Shown piece after piece: positions 26,001 to 33,002 of a stretch of DNA of 64,000 bases (positions are counted from its first letter, which is position 1; each line of letters begins with the position of its first letter). Source of the DNA: Mediterraneibacter hominis. GTDB taxonomy: Bacteria > Bacillota > Clostridia > Lachnospirales > Lachnospiraceae. The DNA is taken from assembly GCF_014287475.1 (NCBI RefSeq), contig NZ_JACOPF010000002.1:496001-560000 (forward strand), in the 5' to 3' direction. The notes below the pieces were generated by a model. It made no database searches. It was not told the origin of the DNA and saw only the letters and a program-made list of their open reading frames with translations. The position numbers and the translations under genes were made by a program.

Positions 26001-26053
26001 TGCGCGCGCCGCGTAACATAAAACCTGTCTTCTGGCAGCAGCGCGGCGGCGCA
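26001..26053 (+). other. GC-rich hairpin between binding protein and permease genes
   Basis: TGCGCGCGCCGCG (26001-26013) can pair with CGCGGCGGCGCA (26042-26053), leaving a 28-base loop. It contrasts with the AT-rich surroundings and has no T-run. Such intergenic hairpins often protect the binding-protein portion of an ABC mRNA so that it is made in excess. A small hairpin AGTGGGC-TT-GCCCGCT follows just before the next ribosome site. Confidence 0.6.
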
Positions 26054-26130
26054 TAAGAGAAAAAAGCTCTTTAGGACAGAGGGACAATCAATTTGAAGTG
26101 GGCTTGCCCGCTTTGTTTAAGGAGGCAACT

Positions 26131-27045
26131 ATGACGGGTAAGAAGAAAAAGTATAATACTCTCCAGAAGACCGAGACAAGGGATGCCTGGATTATGATGG
26201 CGCCTGCGATTATCATGCTTTTGATCATAGCAGTATATCCAGTTCTACGCACAATCTGGCTGAGTCTCCATGAGATGGTGCTGACGGATCCAGGCAGTGG
26301 TTATCCGTTTATCGGCCTGGAAAATTATATAAATATTTTAAAAGATGAAAGAGCGCTGAACTCTATTTTATTTACATTGAAATTTACAGTTACGACTGTG
26401 TTTTTTGAACTGATCATCGGCTTTGCAGCGGCACTGGTGATGAATAAAGCATTTCGCGGCAAGGGACTGGTGCGCGCGGCGATTTTGATTCCGTGGGCGA
26501 TCCCGACATCCGTTTCGGCGCTGATGTGGAAGTTTATTTACAACGACCAGTACGGGCTGTTCAACGATATATTGTATAAGTTGGGGATTATCGACAGCTA
26601 TCAGGCGTGGTTAAGCACTGCGGACGGCTCCTTTATGGCACTTGTTATTACGGATGTATGGAAAACAGCTCCGTATATGGCGCTGCTGATTTTGGCAGGC
26701 TTGCAGATGATACCGGAGGATCTTTATGAAGCGGCAAAGATTGACGGGGCGAATGTCTTTCAGAGATTCCGATATGTCACTTTGCCGAATGTAAAGGGTA
26801 CAGTATTAGTCGCACTTTTGTTCCGTACACTGGATGCGTTTCGTGTATACGATCTGGTGTCTGTTATGACCGGAGGTGCAAATCAGACGGAAAGCGTATC
26901 TCTGTATGCGTACAACAACTTGATGAAATTCTTAGACTTTGGGTATGGTTCTGCGATGGCGGTATTGGTGTTTGTCATTGTGTTTATCATCAGCCTGATC
27001 TATATGAGGGCGATGGGCGACCAGCTAACCGGTTCATTAGACTGA
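26131..27045 (+). CDS. Sugar ABC transporter permease (MalF/MsmF type)
   Basis: This membrane permease (304 residues, six helices) forms half of the sugar channel. The ATPase-contacting EAA loop reads YEAAKIDGANVFQRFRYVTLP near residue 205. The start ATG at 26131 follows GGAGG; an in-frame ATG further upstream lies within the intergenic hairpin region. It pairs with the permease encoded 18 bases downstream. Both are typical of the carbohydrate uptake transporter-1 family. Confidence 0.92.
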   Translation: MTGKKKKYNTLQKTETRDAWIMMAPAIIMLLIIAVYPVLRTIWLSLHEMVLTDPGSGYPFIGLENYINILKDERALNSILFTLKFTVTTVFFELIIGFAAALVMNKAFRGKGLVRAAILIPWAIPTSVSALMWKFIYNDQYGLFNDILYKLGIIDSYQAWLSTADGSFMALVITDVWKTAPYMALLILAGLQMIPEDLYEAAKIDGANVFQRFRYVTLPNVKGTVLVALLFRTLDAFRVYDLVSVMTGGANQTESVSLYAYNNLMKFLDFGYGSAMAVLVFVIVFIISLIYMRAMGDQLTGSLD

Positions 27046-27063
27046 TAGAAAGAGGGTGGACAA

Positions 27064-27903
27064 ATGAACAGAAAAATGACACATGGAATCAAACAGATTT
27101 TCTTTTATCTATTTGTCATCGTCTTTGTAGGAATTATTATTCTGCCGTTTCTGTGGCAGTTTCTGACATCGATTAAACCGATGTCAGAGATTTCAGCTAT
27201 ACCGGCGAAATGGATTCCAAGCGAGATAAATATACAATATTATTTTAATGTATTTGAAAAACATCCTTTCGGCAGATATTTAATGAATAGTTTTATCGTG
27301 GCAGTCTGCACGACTGTATTAGGCCTCTTGGTAGGAGCTTCTGCGGCATATGCGCTTGCGCGGCTGAGATTCAAGGGAAAGAAGATTCTTTTAATGGCGA
27401 TTTTAAGTATCTCTATGTTCCCTGCGATTGCGACATTGAGCCCAATTTATCTGTTGTTAAAGCAGTTCAATCTGTTGAATACGTATCCGGGTTTGATTAT
27501 CCCGTATATTACATTTGCACTGCCGCTTGCGATCTGGCTTCTGACGAATTTCTTCTCACAGCTTCCTAAGGGCTTTGAAGAGGCGGCTTCTATAGATGGG
27601 TGTTCCCGTGCCGGAATTTTCTTTAAAATTATGCTTCCGCTTATCAAACCGGCTATTTTTTCTGTAGCTTTGATTGTATTTATCAATGCATGGAATGAAT
27701 ATATCTATGCGCTGACCTTCATGACAAATGACTTGATGAGAACAGTACCGGTAGGAATCGCCATGTTCCCAAGCAATTATGAAATGCCTTGGGGTGATAT
27801 GGCGGCAGGTTCTGTCATTGTGACAGTTCCGCTGATAATTCTGGTATTGATTTTCCAGAAAAAGATTATTGCCGGACTGACGACAGGCGGAGTAAAAGAA
27901 TAA
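27064..27903 (+). CDS. Sugar ABC transporter permease (MalG/MsmG type)
   Basis: This is the second channel-forming permease of the importer (279 residues, six helices). The EAA loop FEEAASIDGCSRAGIFFKIML is near residue 173, and the C-terminus ends TTGGVKE, as is usual for the MalG family. The ribosome site is GAGGGTGG. It follows the first permease and precedes the aldo/keto reductase by 15 bases. Confidence 0.93.
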   Translation: MNRKMTHGIKQIFFYLFVIVFVGIIILPFLWQFLTSIKPMSEISAIPAKWIPSEINIQYYFNVFEKHPFGRYLMNSFIVAVCTTVLGLLVGASAAYALARLRFKGKKILLMAILSISMFPAIATLSPIYLLLKQFNLLNTYPGLIIPYITFALPLAIWLLTNFFSQLPKGFEEAASIDGCSRAGIFFKIMLPLIKPAIFSVALIVFINAWNEYIYALTFMTNDLMRTVPVGIAMFPSNYEMPWGDMAAGSVIVTVPLIILVLIFQKKIIAGLTTGGVKE

Positions 27904-27918
27904 GGAGAGTAAGACAAA

Positions 27919-28815
27919 ATGAAAACAGTAAAAATAGACGAAGCATTTGAAATATCTCAGGTGGCAGCGGGATGCATGCGTGCTGCTGACGCCGGGATGG
28001 AAGGGGATACCTTTCTAAGATTTGCAGAAGAGTGTATGGAAATGGGGATCACTACGTTTGACCATGCGCCGGTGTATGGAGGATATACCTGCGAGAAATT
28101 ATTTGGCGACGCGGTTTTGAGAAAAAAACCAGAGCTGCGGAAAAAAATGCAGATCGTGACAAAGACAGGAATCGTACTTCCGGGAAAAAATGGAAACAAG
28201 ACGATTTATTATGAATCCTCTAAACAAGAAATTAAAAAAGAGATGGAGGCGTCTCTTGCAAATTTAGGTACGGATTATGTGGATCTTCTGTTGGTACACC
28301 GCCCGGATCCATTAGCCGATCCGGAAGAAACAGCAGACGCGCTGGATACCCTGGTAAAGGAAGGAAAAGTACGTTATATTGGCGTGTCCAATTTCATGCC
28401 TTCCCAGGTAGAAATGCTGCAAAGCTATATGAAAAATAAGATTGTGATTAACCAGATGGAATTGTCTGTTAAGAATACAGAAAATTATTTTAACGGCGTG
28501 ACAGATGATGCATTTACAAGAAGGATGCCGCTTATGGCATGGTCTCCTCTTGGCGGAGGCAGTGTATTTAGTGGAGAAGATGAACAGTCAGTACGCCTAC
28601 GAAGTGTATTAGAAGAAATCGCATCCGGATACGGCACGACAATCGATACGATTATGTATGCATGGCTGTTTGTCCATCCTGTCAGAATTGCGGCGATTAC
28701 CGGGACAATGCAGACGGACAGGATAAAAAAAGCTGTGGAGGCTTTAGAGATAAAACTTTCCTATGATGAGTGGTATCAGATTTTGGAGGCATCCAGAGGA
28801 TTTTCTGTACCGTAG
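27919..28815 (+). CDS. Aldo/keto reductase
   Basis: This NADPH-dependent aldehyde/ketone reductase of TIM-barrel fold has 298 residues. Catalytic-tetrad residues are recognisable: the aspartate in TTFDHAPVYGGY with its tyrosine, the lysine in VTKTG near residue 80, and the histidine in DLLLVHRPDPL near 126. GVSNF near 155 is typical of the family. It resembles YdhF-type oxidoreductases. Being in the same operon as a sugar importer, it may reduce a keto-sugar or sugar aldehyde. The substrate is not predictable from sequence. Confidence 0.88.
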   Translation: MKTVKIDEAFEISQVAAGCMRAADAGMEGDTFLRFAEECMEMGITTFDHAPVYGGYTCEKLFGDAVLRKKPELRKKMQIVTKTGIVLPGKNGNKTIYYESSKQEIKKEMEASLANLGTDYVDLLLVHRPDPLADPEETADALDTLVKEGKVRYIGVSNFMPSQVEMLQSYMKNKIVINQMELSVKNTENYFNGVTDDAFTRRMPLMAWSPLGGGSVFSGEDEQSVRLRSVLEEIASGYGTTIDTIMYAWLFVHPVRIAAITGTMQTDRIKKAVEALEIKLSYDEWYQILEASRGFSVP

Positions 28816-28906
28816 AGAACGGCATAGCTTAAAATGTATAGCTTGACGAGTATTTAAAATGGCGGGGAAACGCTGTATAAGACTGGATTTGGGAGGAAGA
28901 GTGGAA

Positions 28907-29986
28907 ATGAAAAAGATTCGATTTGGACTGATTGGCTCCGGCTGGAGAGCGGAATTTTATATCCGCATTGCAAAGGCACTGCCGCAGCAGTTTGAACTGA
29001 CGAAAGTGCTGATACGGGACAAGGAAAAGGGAGAGCAGTTTAAAAAACTCCATGGTGTGGAGGTTGTACAGACAGTAGAAGAGCTGGAGGCAGACCAGCC
29101 CGATTATGTGGTACTTGCCATCAAGCGTGGGATTATTTCCGGATATCTTCCGAAGCTTTTTGAAAAGGGGATTCCGGTTTTGTGCGAGACACCGCCGGGA
29201 GAAGATATTGAGGCGCTGAACAGTGTCTGGAAAGCCTATGAAAAATATCAGGCAAAAATTCAGATTGCAGAGCAGTATTTTGCACAGCCATTATATGCGG
29301 CATGGGAAAAGGTGATCAAAGAAGGAAAAATCGGAAGAGTAGAGAATATTAACATCTCTGCTCTGCATGGGTATCATGGAGCGAGCATCATCCGCAGATT
29401 TTTAAATGCAGGCTTTGAGAATGTAGTGATATATGGAAAAAGGTTCTGGTTTGATGTGACAGAGACATATGGACGTGACGGAATGATATTTGACGGAGAA
29501 GTATTCCAGTGTTCTAGAGAACGCCTGACGCTGGAGTTTGACAATGGGACAGTGGCCTATTTTGACTTTTCAGATCCGGCACAGTATCATTCTTTTATCC
29601 GTACCCGTCAGCTGACTGTGCAGGGAGTACGCGGAGAGATCGATGATATGACAATCCGTTATCTGACAGAAGAAAACATACCTGTTACCCAGGAACTAAA
29701 CAGAATTGATTTAGGCGTTTATGGAAATCAGGAGTGGGCGCACTATGGAATTATGCTGGGAGAAGAATTCTTATATAAAAACCCATTTAAAAACGCCCGA
29801 TTTAATGATGATGAGATTGCAGTTGCGACATGTATGCTGAAGATGGGAGAATATGTAAAGACAGGACAAGAATTTTACAGTTTAAGGGAAGCGCTGCAAG
29901 ATATGTATATTTCCCTTAAAATGGACGAAGCGCTGGCAAATCCAAATAAAGAAATCAGAACAGAGACACAAATCTGGGCGAAATAG
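28907..29986 (+). CDS. Gfo/Idh/MocA-family oxidoreductase
   Basis: This NAD(P)-dependent sugar or inositol dehydrogenase-like protein has 359 residues. The N-terminal Rossmann loop is FGLIGSGWRAEFYIRIA. The family EKP motif, normally with a catalytic lysine, appears here as VLCETPPGED near residue 95, so that lysine is replaced; this is seen in some divergent members. The C-terminal alpha/beta domain follows. The start ATG 28907 has GGGAGG; the upstream open frame lacks a ribosome site. Operon context suggests oxidation or epimerisation of a sugar acquired by the ABC system. The altered motif leaves activity uncertain. Confidence 0.85.
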   Translation: MKKIRFGLIGSGWRAEFYIRIAKALPQQFELTKVLIRDKEKGEQFKKLHGVEVVQTVEELEADQPDYVVLAIKRGIISGYLPKLFEKGIPVLCETPPGEDIEALNSVWKAYEKYQAKIQIAEQYFAQPLYAAWEKVIKEGKIGRVENINISALHGYHGASIIRRFLNAGFENVVIYGKRFWFDVTETYGRDGMIFDGEVFQCSRERLTLEFDNGTVAYFDFSDPAQYHSFIRTRQLTVQGVRGEIDDMTIRYLTEENIPVTQELNRIDLGVYGNQEWAHYGIMLGEEFLYKNPFKNARFNDDEIAVATCMLKMGEYVKTGQEFYSLREALQDMYISLKMDEALANPNKEIRTETQIWAK

Positions 29987-29997
29987 GAGGAAGTGAT

Positions 29998-31401
29998 ATG
30001 AAAAATCAGATTATGCTTATTACCTATGGGGACAGCCTGGGAAAGAACTTTCAGGAGATGGAACAGATTTTAGAAAAGCACTATCAGGGTGCAATAGGAA
30101 GTATCCATATCCTTCCCTTTTTCCCTTCCTCCGCAGACAGGGGATTTGCTCCGAAGAGGTATGATGAAGTCGATAAGAAATTCGGAGACTTTACAGATCT
30201 TGAACGAATCGGGAAAAAATATGACCTTATGTATGATTTCATGGTGAATCATATTTCTGCACATTCACCGTATTATCTGGATTTTAAAGAGAAGAAAGAG
30301 GATTCCGCGTATAAAGATTTTTTTATACGTTATAAAAATTTTTGGGAAAACGGGGAACCGACACAGGAGCAGGTAGACAAAATTTATAAGAGAAAACCGA
30401 AGGCACCCTATGTAAATCTGACCTTTTCAGACGGCACGACCGAAAAGATCTGGTGTACATTTGGGGAAGAACAGATCGATCTGGATGTGAACAGTCCTCA
30501 TGTAAAAGAGTTTATCGAAAAGACCGTGCGGTTTATGTGTGAACACGGAGCAGGGGTTATTCGTCTGGATGCATTTGCTTATGCAGTGAAGGAACCAGAT
30601 ACAAGCTGCTTTTTTGTAGAACCGAAGATGTGGGATCTGCTCTACGAAATTGAGGCAGTGGCAAAAGAGTATCATGTAGATATTTTACCGGAGATCCATG
30701 AACATTATACCATCCAGCTTAAGATTGCAGAAAAAGGATTCTGGGTTTACGACTTTGCATTGCCAATGCTGGTTCTGCACGCACTTTACACACACAGAGG
30801 AGACCGGCTGCAGCATTGGCTTACGATTTGTCCGCGCAAGCAGATGACGACGCTGGACACCCACGATGGGATTGGAGTAGTCGATGTGGTAGATTTGCTG
30901 TCTCCTGAGGAAATAGAAGAGACGAAAGAATTGCTTTACGCAAAAGGAGCGAATGTAAAGAAAAAATACAGCAGTGAGGAATACAATAATCTAGATATTT
31001 ACCAGATTAACTGTAGTTATTATTCTGCGCTTGGCAATAATGACGACGCATATCTGCTGGCAAGGGCAATTCAGTTTTTCGCTCCGGGGATTCCACAGGT
31101 ATATTATGTAGGTATGCTTGCGGGAGAAAATGATCTGGAACTTCTGGAACAGACAAAAGAGGGACGCAATATTAACCGGCATTATTATACAGCAAAGGAA
31201 GTAGAAGAGAATCTGAAACGTCCAGTGGTAGAAAGATTACGGGATTTGATGAGATTTAGAAATACCTGCCCGGCGTTTGACGGAGAGTGCATCTGCGAAA
31301 GCGAAGGAGACAAGCTGACGATTACGAGAAAAACCAAAGATGCAGAAGCAGTGCTGAAAGCAGATTTGCGCACATATCAGTTTGAGATTGAAGTAAAATA
31401 A
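29998..31401 (+). CDS. gtfA: GH13 subfamily 18 phosphorylase, probable sucrose phosphorylase
   Basis: This enzyme probably converts sucrose plus phosphate to glucose-1-phosphate and fructose. The 467-residue protein has the GH13 catalytic triad: nucleophile aspartate in VIRLDAFAYAVK (near 195), acid/base glutamate in LPEIHEHY (near 235), and stabilising aspartate in TLDTHDGIGVVDV (near 293). The C-terminal block QFFAPGIPQVYYVGMLAG, with GRNINRHYY, is very close to known sucrose phosphorylases. Related GH13_18 enzymes act on sucrose-6-phosphate, glucosylglycerol or glucosylglycerate, and the unusual reductases in this operon leave those options open. It is the last gene of the operon. Confidence 0.83.
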   Translation: MKNQIMLITYGDSLGKNFQEMEQILEKHYQGAIGSIHILPFFPSSADRGFAPKRYDEVDKKFGDFTDLERIGKKYDLMYDFMVNHISAHSPYYLDFKEKKEDSAYKDFFIRYKNFWENGEPTQEQVDKIYKRKPKAPYVNLTFSDGTTEKIWCTFGEEQIDLDVNSPHVKEFIEKTVRFMCEHGAGVIRLDAFAYAVKEPDTSCFFVEPKMWDLLYEIEAVAKEYHVDILPEIHEHYTIQLKIAEKGFWVYDFALPMLVLHALYTHRGDRLQHWLTICPRKQMTTLDTHDGIGVVDVVDLLSPEEIEETKELLYAKGANVKKKYSSEEYNNLDIYQINCSYYSALGNNDDAYLLARAIQFFAPGIPQVYYVGMLAGENDLELLEQTKEGRNINRHYYTAKEVEENLKRPVVERLRDLMRFRNTCPAFDGECICESEGDKLTITRKTKDAEAVLKADLRTYQFEIEVK

Positions 31402-31432
31402 AAGATAAGCCTGACATACAGAAAAATAGACG

Positions 31433-31476
31433 AGGCTGCCGTACCTATGATTTCCTAATCATGGATGCGGCAGCCT
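31433..31476 (+). terminator. Hairpin at the end of the sugar operon
   Basis: AGGCTGCCG (31433-31441) pairs with CGGCAGCCT (31468-31476), and a nested ATGATT-TCCT-AATCAT stem lies inside. No T-run follows, so it may be a terminator or a 3'-end stabiliser. Confidence 0.6.
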
Positions 31477-31514
31477 TGTACTGTTTGAGCTTATAATGTA
31501 TTTAATATTTAAGT

Positions 31515-31542
31515 TTGACAGAAAAAAGGACACAATTATACT
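31515..31542 (+). promoter_or_regulatory. Possible promoter of the recombinase gene
   Basis: TTGACA (31515-31520) and TATACT (31537-31542) have a 16-base spacer, giving a leader of about 250 bases. The leader contains TACAACATA at 31616-31624, which matches a half-site of the recombination repeats downstream, so the recombinase may bind its own leader. Nothing else is recognisable in 31543-31780. Confidence 0.5.
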
Positions 31543-31795
31543 GCGCTTGCTGTCAGGATTATCTCCTTTCTCTCCATTATTGTTAAGAACCCTTTTCAAA
31601 TATAATTATATATATTACAACATATAATCTGGAAGTTTTCAAGAGATAATGACTTGGATTCCCTTAGATTCCTATAAAGTTGAACGATTATTACTAGAAA
31701 AATAATACTTTTTCCAAATTAGAGACTGCGGAGCTTCATAATAAGATAGAAACGAAATGGGGATAATATACCCAAAAGTGCAGGAGGAAATGAAT

Positions 31796-32638
31796 ATGCT
31801 ATATGAGGAAAAAGAAGGAAGCTGGCTGCTGGATTTTCAGAGGCATATGGAAGAGGAGGAAAAGAGCAGTGCTACGATTGAAAAATATGAAAGGGATGTG
31901 CGAAAATTTTTGAGTTTTCAAAATGGCAGGGAGATAAGCAAAACACTGACATTGGAATATAAGGAGCATTTGATACAAAGATATGCGGTTTCCAGTGTAA
32001 ATTCTATGCTTGCTTCTATGAACAGCTTTTTGAGATTCATAAGGATGGAACAGTATTGTGTGAAACAACTGAAGGTACAACGCCAGGTATACTGCACGGA
32101 GGAGACTGAACTTACAAAGGCAGAGTATATACGGCTGGTAAAAGCGGCAAGAGAAAAGAAAAACGGGAGATTAAGCCTGATACTTGAAACGATCTGCGGG
32201 ACGGGAATCCGGGTGAGCGAGCTAAAATATATTACGGCGGAAGCGGTAAAGAGAGGAAAGGCAGTTGTGACCTGCAAAAATAAAACAAGAGTTGTGTTGC
32301 TGCCTGTGCAGCTTCAGAAAAAATTACGACAGTATGCGAAAGCGCAGAATATATGTACGGGCAGCTTATTTATAACCAGAACAGGACGGGAGATGAATCG
32401 CTGTAATATTTGGAAGGAGATGAAGCTGTTGTGTGAGAAGGCAAAAGTATTGCCAGGAAAAGTATTTCCGCATAATCTCAGACATTTATTTGCGAGAACT
32501 TTTTATAAAATAGAACATGACATTGTAAAATTGGCAGATTTATTAGGACACAGCAGTATTAATACAACACGTGTATACACAGTAGCAACTGGAAAAGAAC
32601 ATCAGCAGAAACTAGAAGAAATGAATTTAATTTTATAA
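31796..32638 (+). CDS. Tyrosine recombinase (candidate DNA invertase of the adjacent switch)
   Basis: This site-specific recombinase has 280 residues. The N-terminal SAM-like domain (SATIEKYERDVRKFL) contacts core DNA. The catalytic domain carries arginine in GTGIRVSELKYI (near 139), lysine around KNKTRVV, H-x-x-R in HNLRHLFARTF (near 230), histidine in LLGHSSINTT and the tyrosine nucleophile in RVYTVAT (near 264), so all key residues are present. The ATG at 31796 is eight bases after AGGAGG; two earlier in-frame ATGs are less well placed. No phage or transposon genes accompany it. It ends 36 bases before the first of three recombination-site-like repeats, suggesting that it flips the next promoter. 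Confidence 0.88.
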   Translation: MLYEEKEGSWLLDFQRHMEEEEKSSATIEKYERDVRKFLSFQNGREISKTLTLEYKEHLIQRYAVSSVNSMLASMNSFLRFIRMEQYCVKQLKVQRQVYCTEETELTKAEYIRLVKAAREKKNGRLSLILETICGTGIRVSELKYITAEAVKRGKAVVTCKNKTRVVLLPVQLQKKLRQYAKAQNICTGSLFITRTGREMNRCNIWKEMKLLCEKAKVLPGKVFPHNLRHLFARTFYKIEHDIVKLADLLGHSSINTTRVYTVATGKEHQQKLEEMNLIL

Positions 32639-32674
32639 GATAAAAAATAAAAGGTAATGATATTGAGATTTATT

Positions 32675-32696
32675 ACATAATTATCATTATGTTGTA
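32675..32696 (-). repeat. Recombination-site-like repeat A
   Basis: The core is ACATAAT-TATC-ATTATGT (32675-32692), followed by TGTA. Its complement equals repeat B over 22 bases. The 7-base arms around a 4-base asymmetric spacer look like the core site of a tyrosine recombinase, and the spacer direction is opposite to that in B and C. It begins 36 bases after the recombinase stop codon. Confidence 0.85.
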
Positions 32697-32778
32697 ATAG
32701 AGGGCAATAATATGTTTTTGTTTTCTTTTCAAATTGCTGAAGAATGTTAGGATTCTTTATTTTAGACATAACAAATAA

Positions 32779-32814
32779 GGCTTTTCTGTCCTGCAAACAT
32801 AGAAAAGTCTTTTT
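32779..32814 (+). terminator. Intrinsic terminator inside the invertible segment
   Basis: GGCTTTTCT (32779-32787) pairs with AGAAAAGTC (32801-32809, one G-U), followed by TTTTT. In the present orientation it ends recombinase transcription before the surface-protein promoter. Confidence 0.7.
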
Positions 32815-32875
32815 ATCATGTAATTCTTTATGTTTTGATTATTTTTAAGAAAAATACCGCATCTGATTTTACCGC

Positions 32876-32904
32876 TTGCAAATCTTATCTAGTTCTTTTA
32901 AAAT
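32876..32904 (+). promoter_or_regulatory. Promoter of the surface-protein gene, inside the invertible segment
   Basis: -35 TTGCAA (32876-32881) and -10 TAAAAT (32899-32904) have a 17-base spacer. Transcription would start near 32911 and cross repeats B and C before the ATG at 33003. It is the best promoter match in the gap and lies wholly within the inverted repeats. Confidence 0.7.
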
Positions 32905-32921
32905 AAAATATAAATATAAAA

Positions 32922-32943
32922 TACAACATAATGATAATTATGT
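32922..32943 (+). repeat. Recombination-site-like repeat B
   Basis: TACAACATAAT-GATA-ATTATGT is the exact reverse complement of repeat A over 22 bases. The inner half-sites of A and B (TACAACATAAT) are identical, as expected of a pair that exchanges by inversion. Confidence 0.85.
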
Positions 32944-32966
32944 TATATATATAAAAACAATTTATT

Positions 32967-32984
32967 ACATAATGATAATTATGT
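32967..32984 (+). repeat. Recombination-site-like repeat C
   Basis: ACATAAT-GATA-ATTATGT is identical to the 18-base core of B and in the same direction, 41 bases further on and 18 bases before the ATG. Its outer left half TTTATTACATAAT equals the left half of A. It could be an alternative inversion partner for A, or a recombinase binding site covering the ribosome site. Confidence 0.8.
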
Positions 32985-33002
32985 GATAAAAGGAGTGCAA
33001 AA

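Larger units (their letters stand above)
32675..32943. other. Putative invertible promoter segment (phase-variation switch)
   Basis: Perfect 22-base inverted repeats (32675-32696 and 32922-32943) enclose about 225 bases. The segment contains a plus-strand terminator (32779-32814) and a promoter (32876-32904) reading out toward the surface-protein gene at 33003. A tyrosine recombinase gene ends immediately upstream. Inverting the segment would aim the promoter back at the recombinase gene. In this assembly it is in the ON orientation. The behaviour is inferred; the repeats and promoter are seen directly. Confidence 0.78.

Noticed and set aside
31796..32638. Recombinase as integrase of a prophage or conjugative element
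   Set aside because: There are no phage, relaxase or conjugation genes, and no attachment-site duplication around a tRNA. The adjacent inverted repeats explain it better.
32602..32796. Minus-strand ORF inside the invertible segment (starts MQDRKALFVMSKIKNPN)
   Set aside because: It looks somewhat protein-like and would move to the plus strand on inversion. It lacks a ribosome site and runs through the recombination repeat in AT-rich DNA, so it is not called as a gene.
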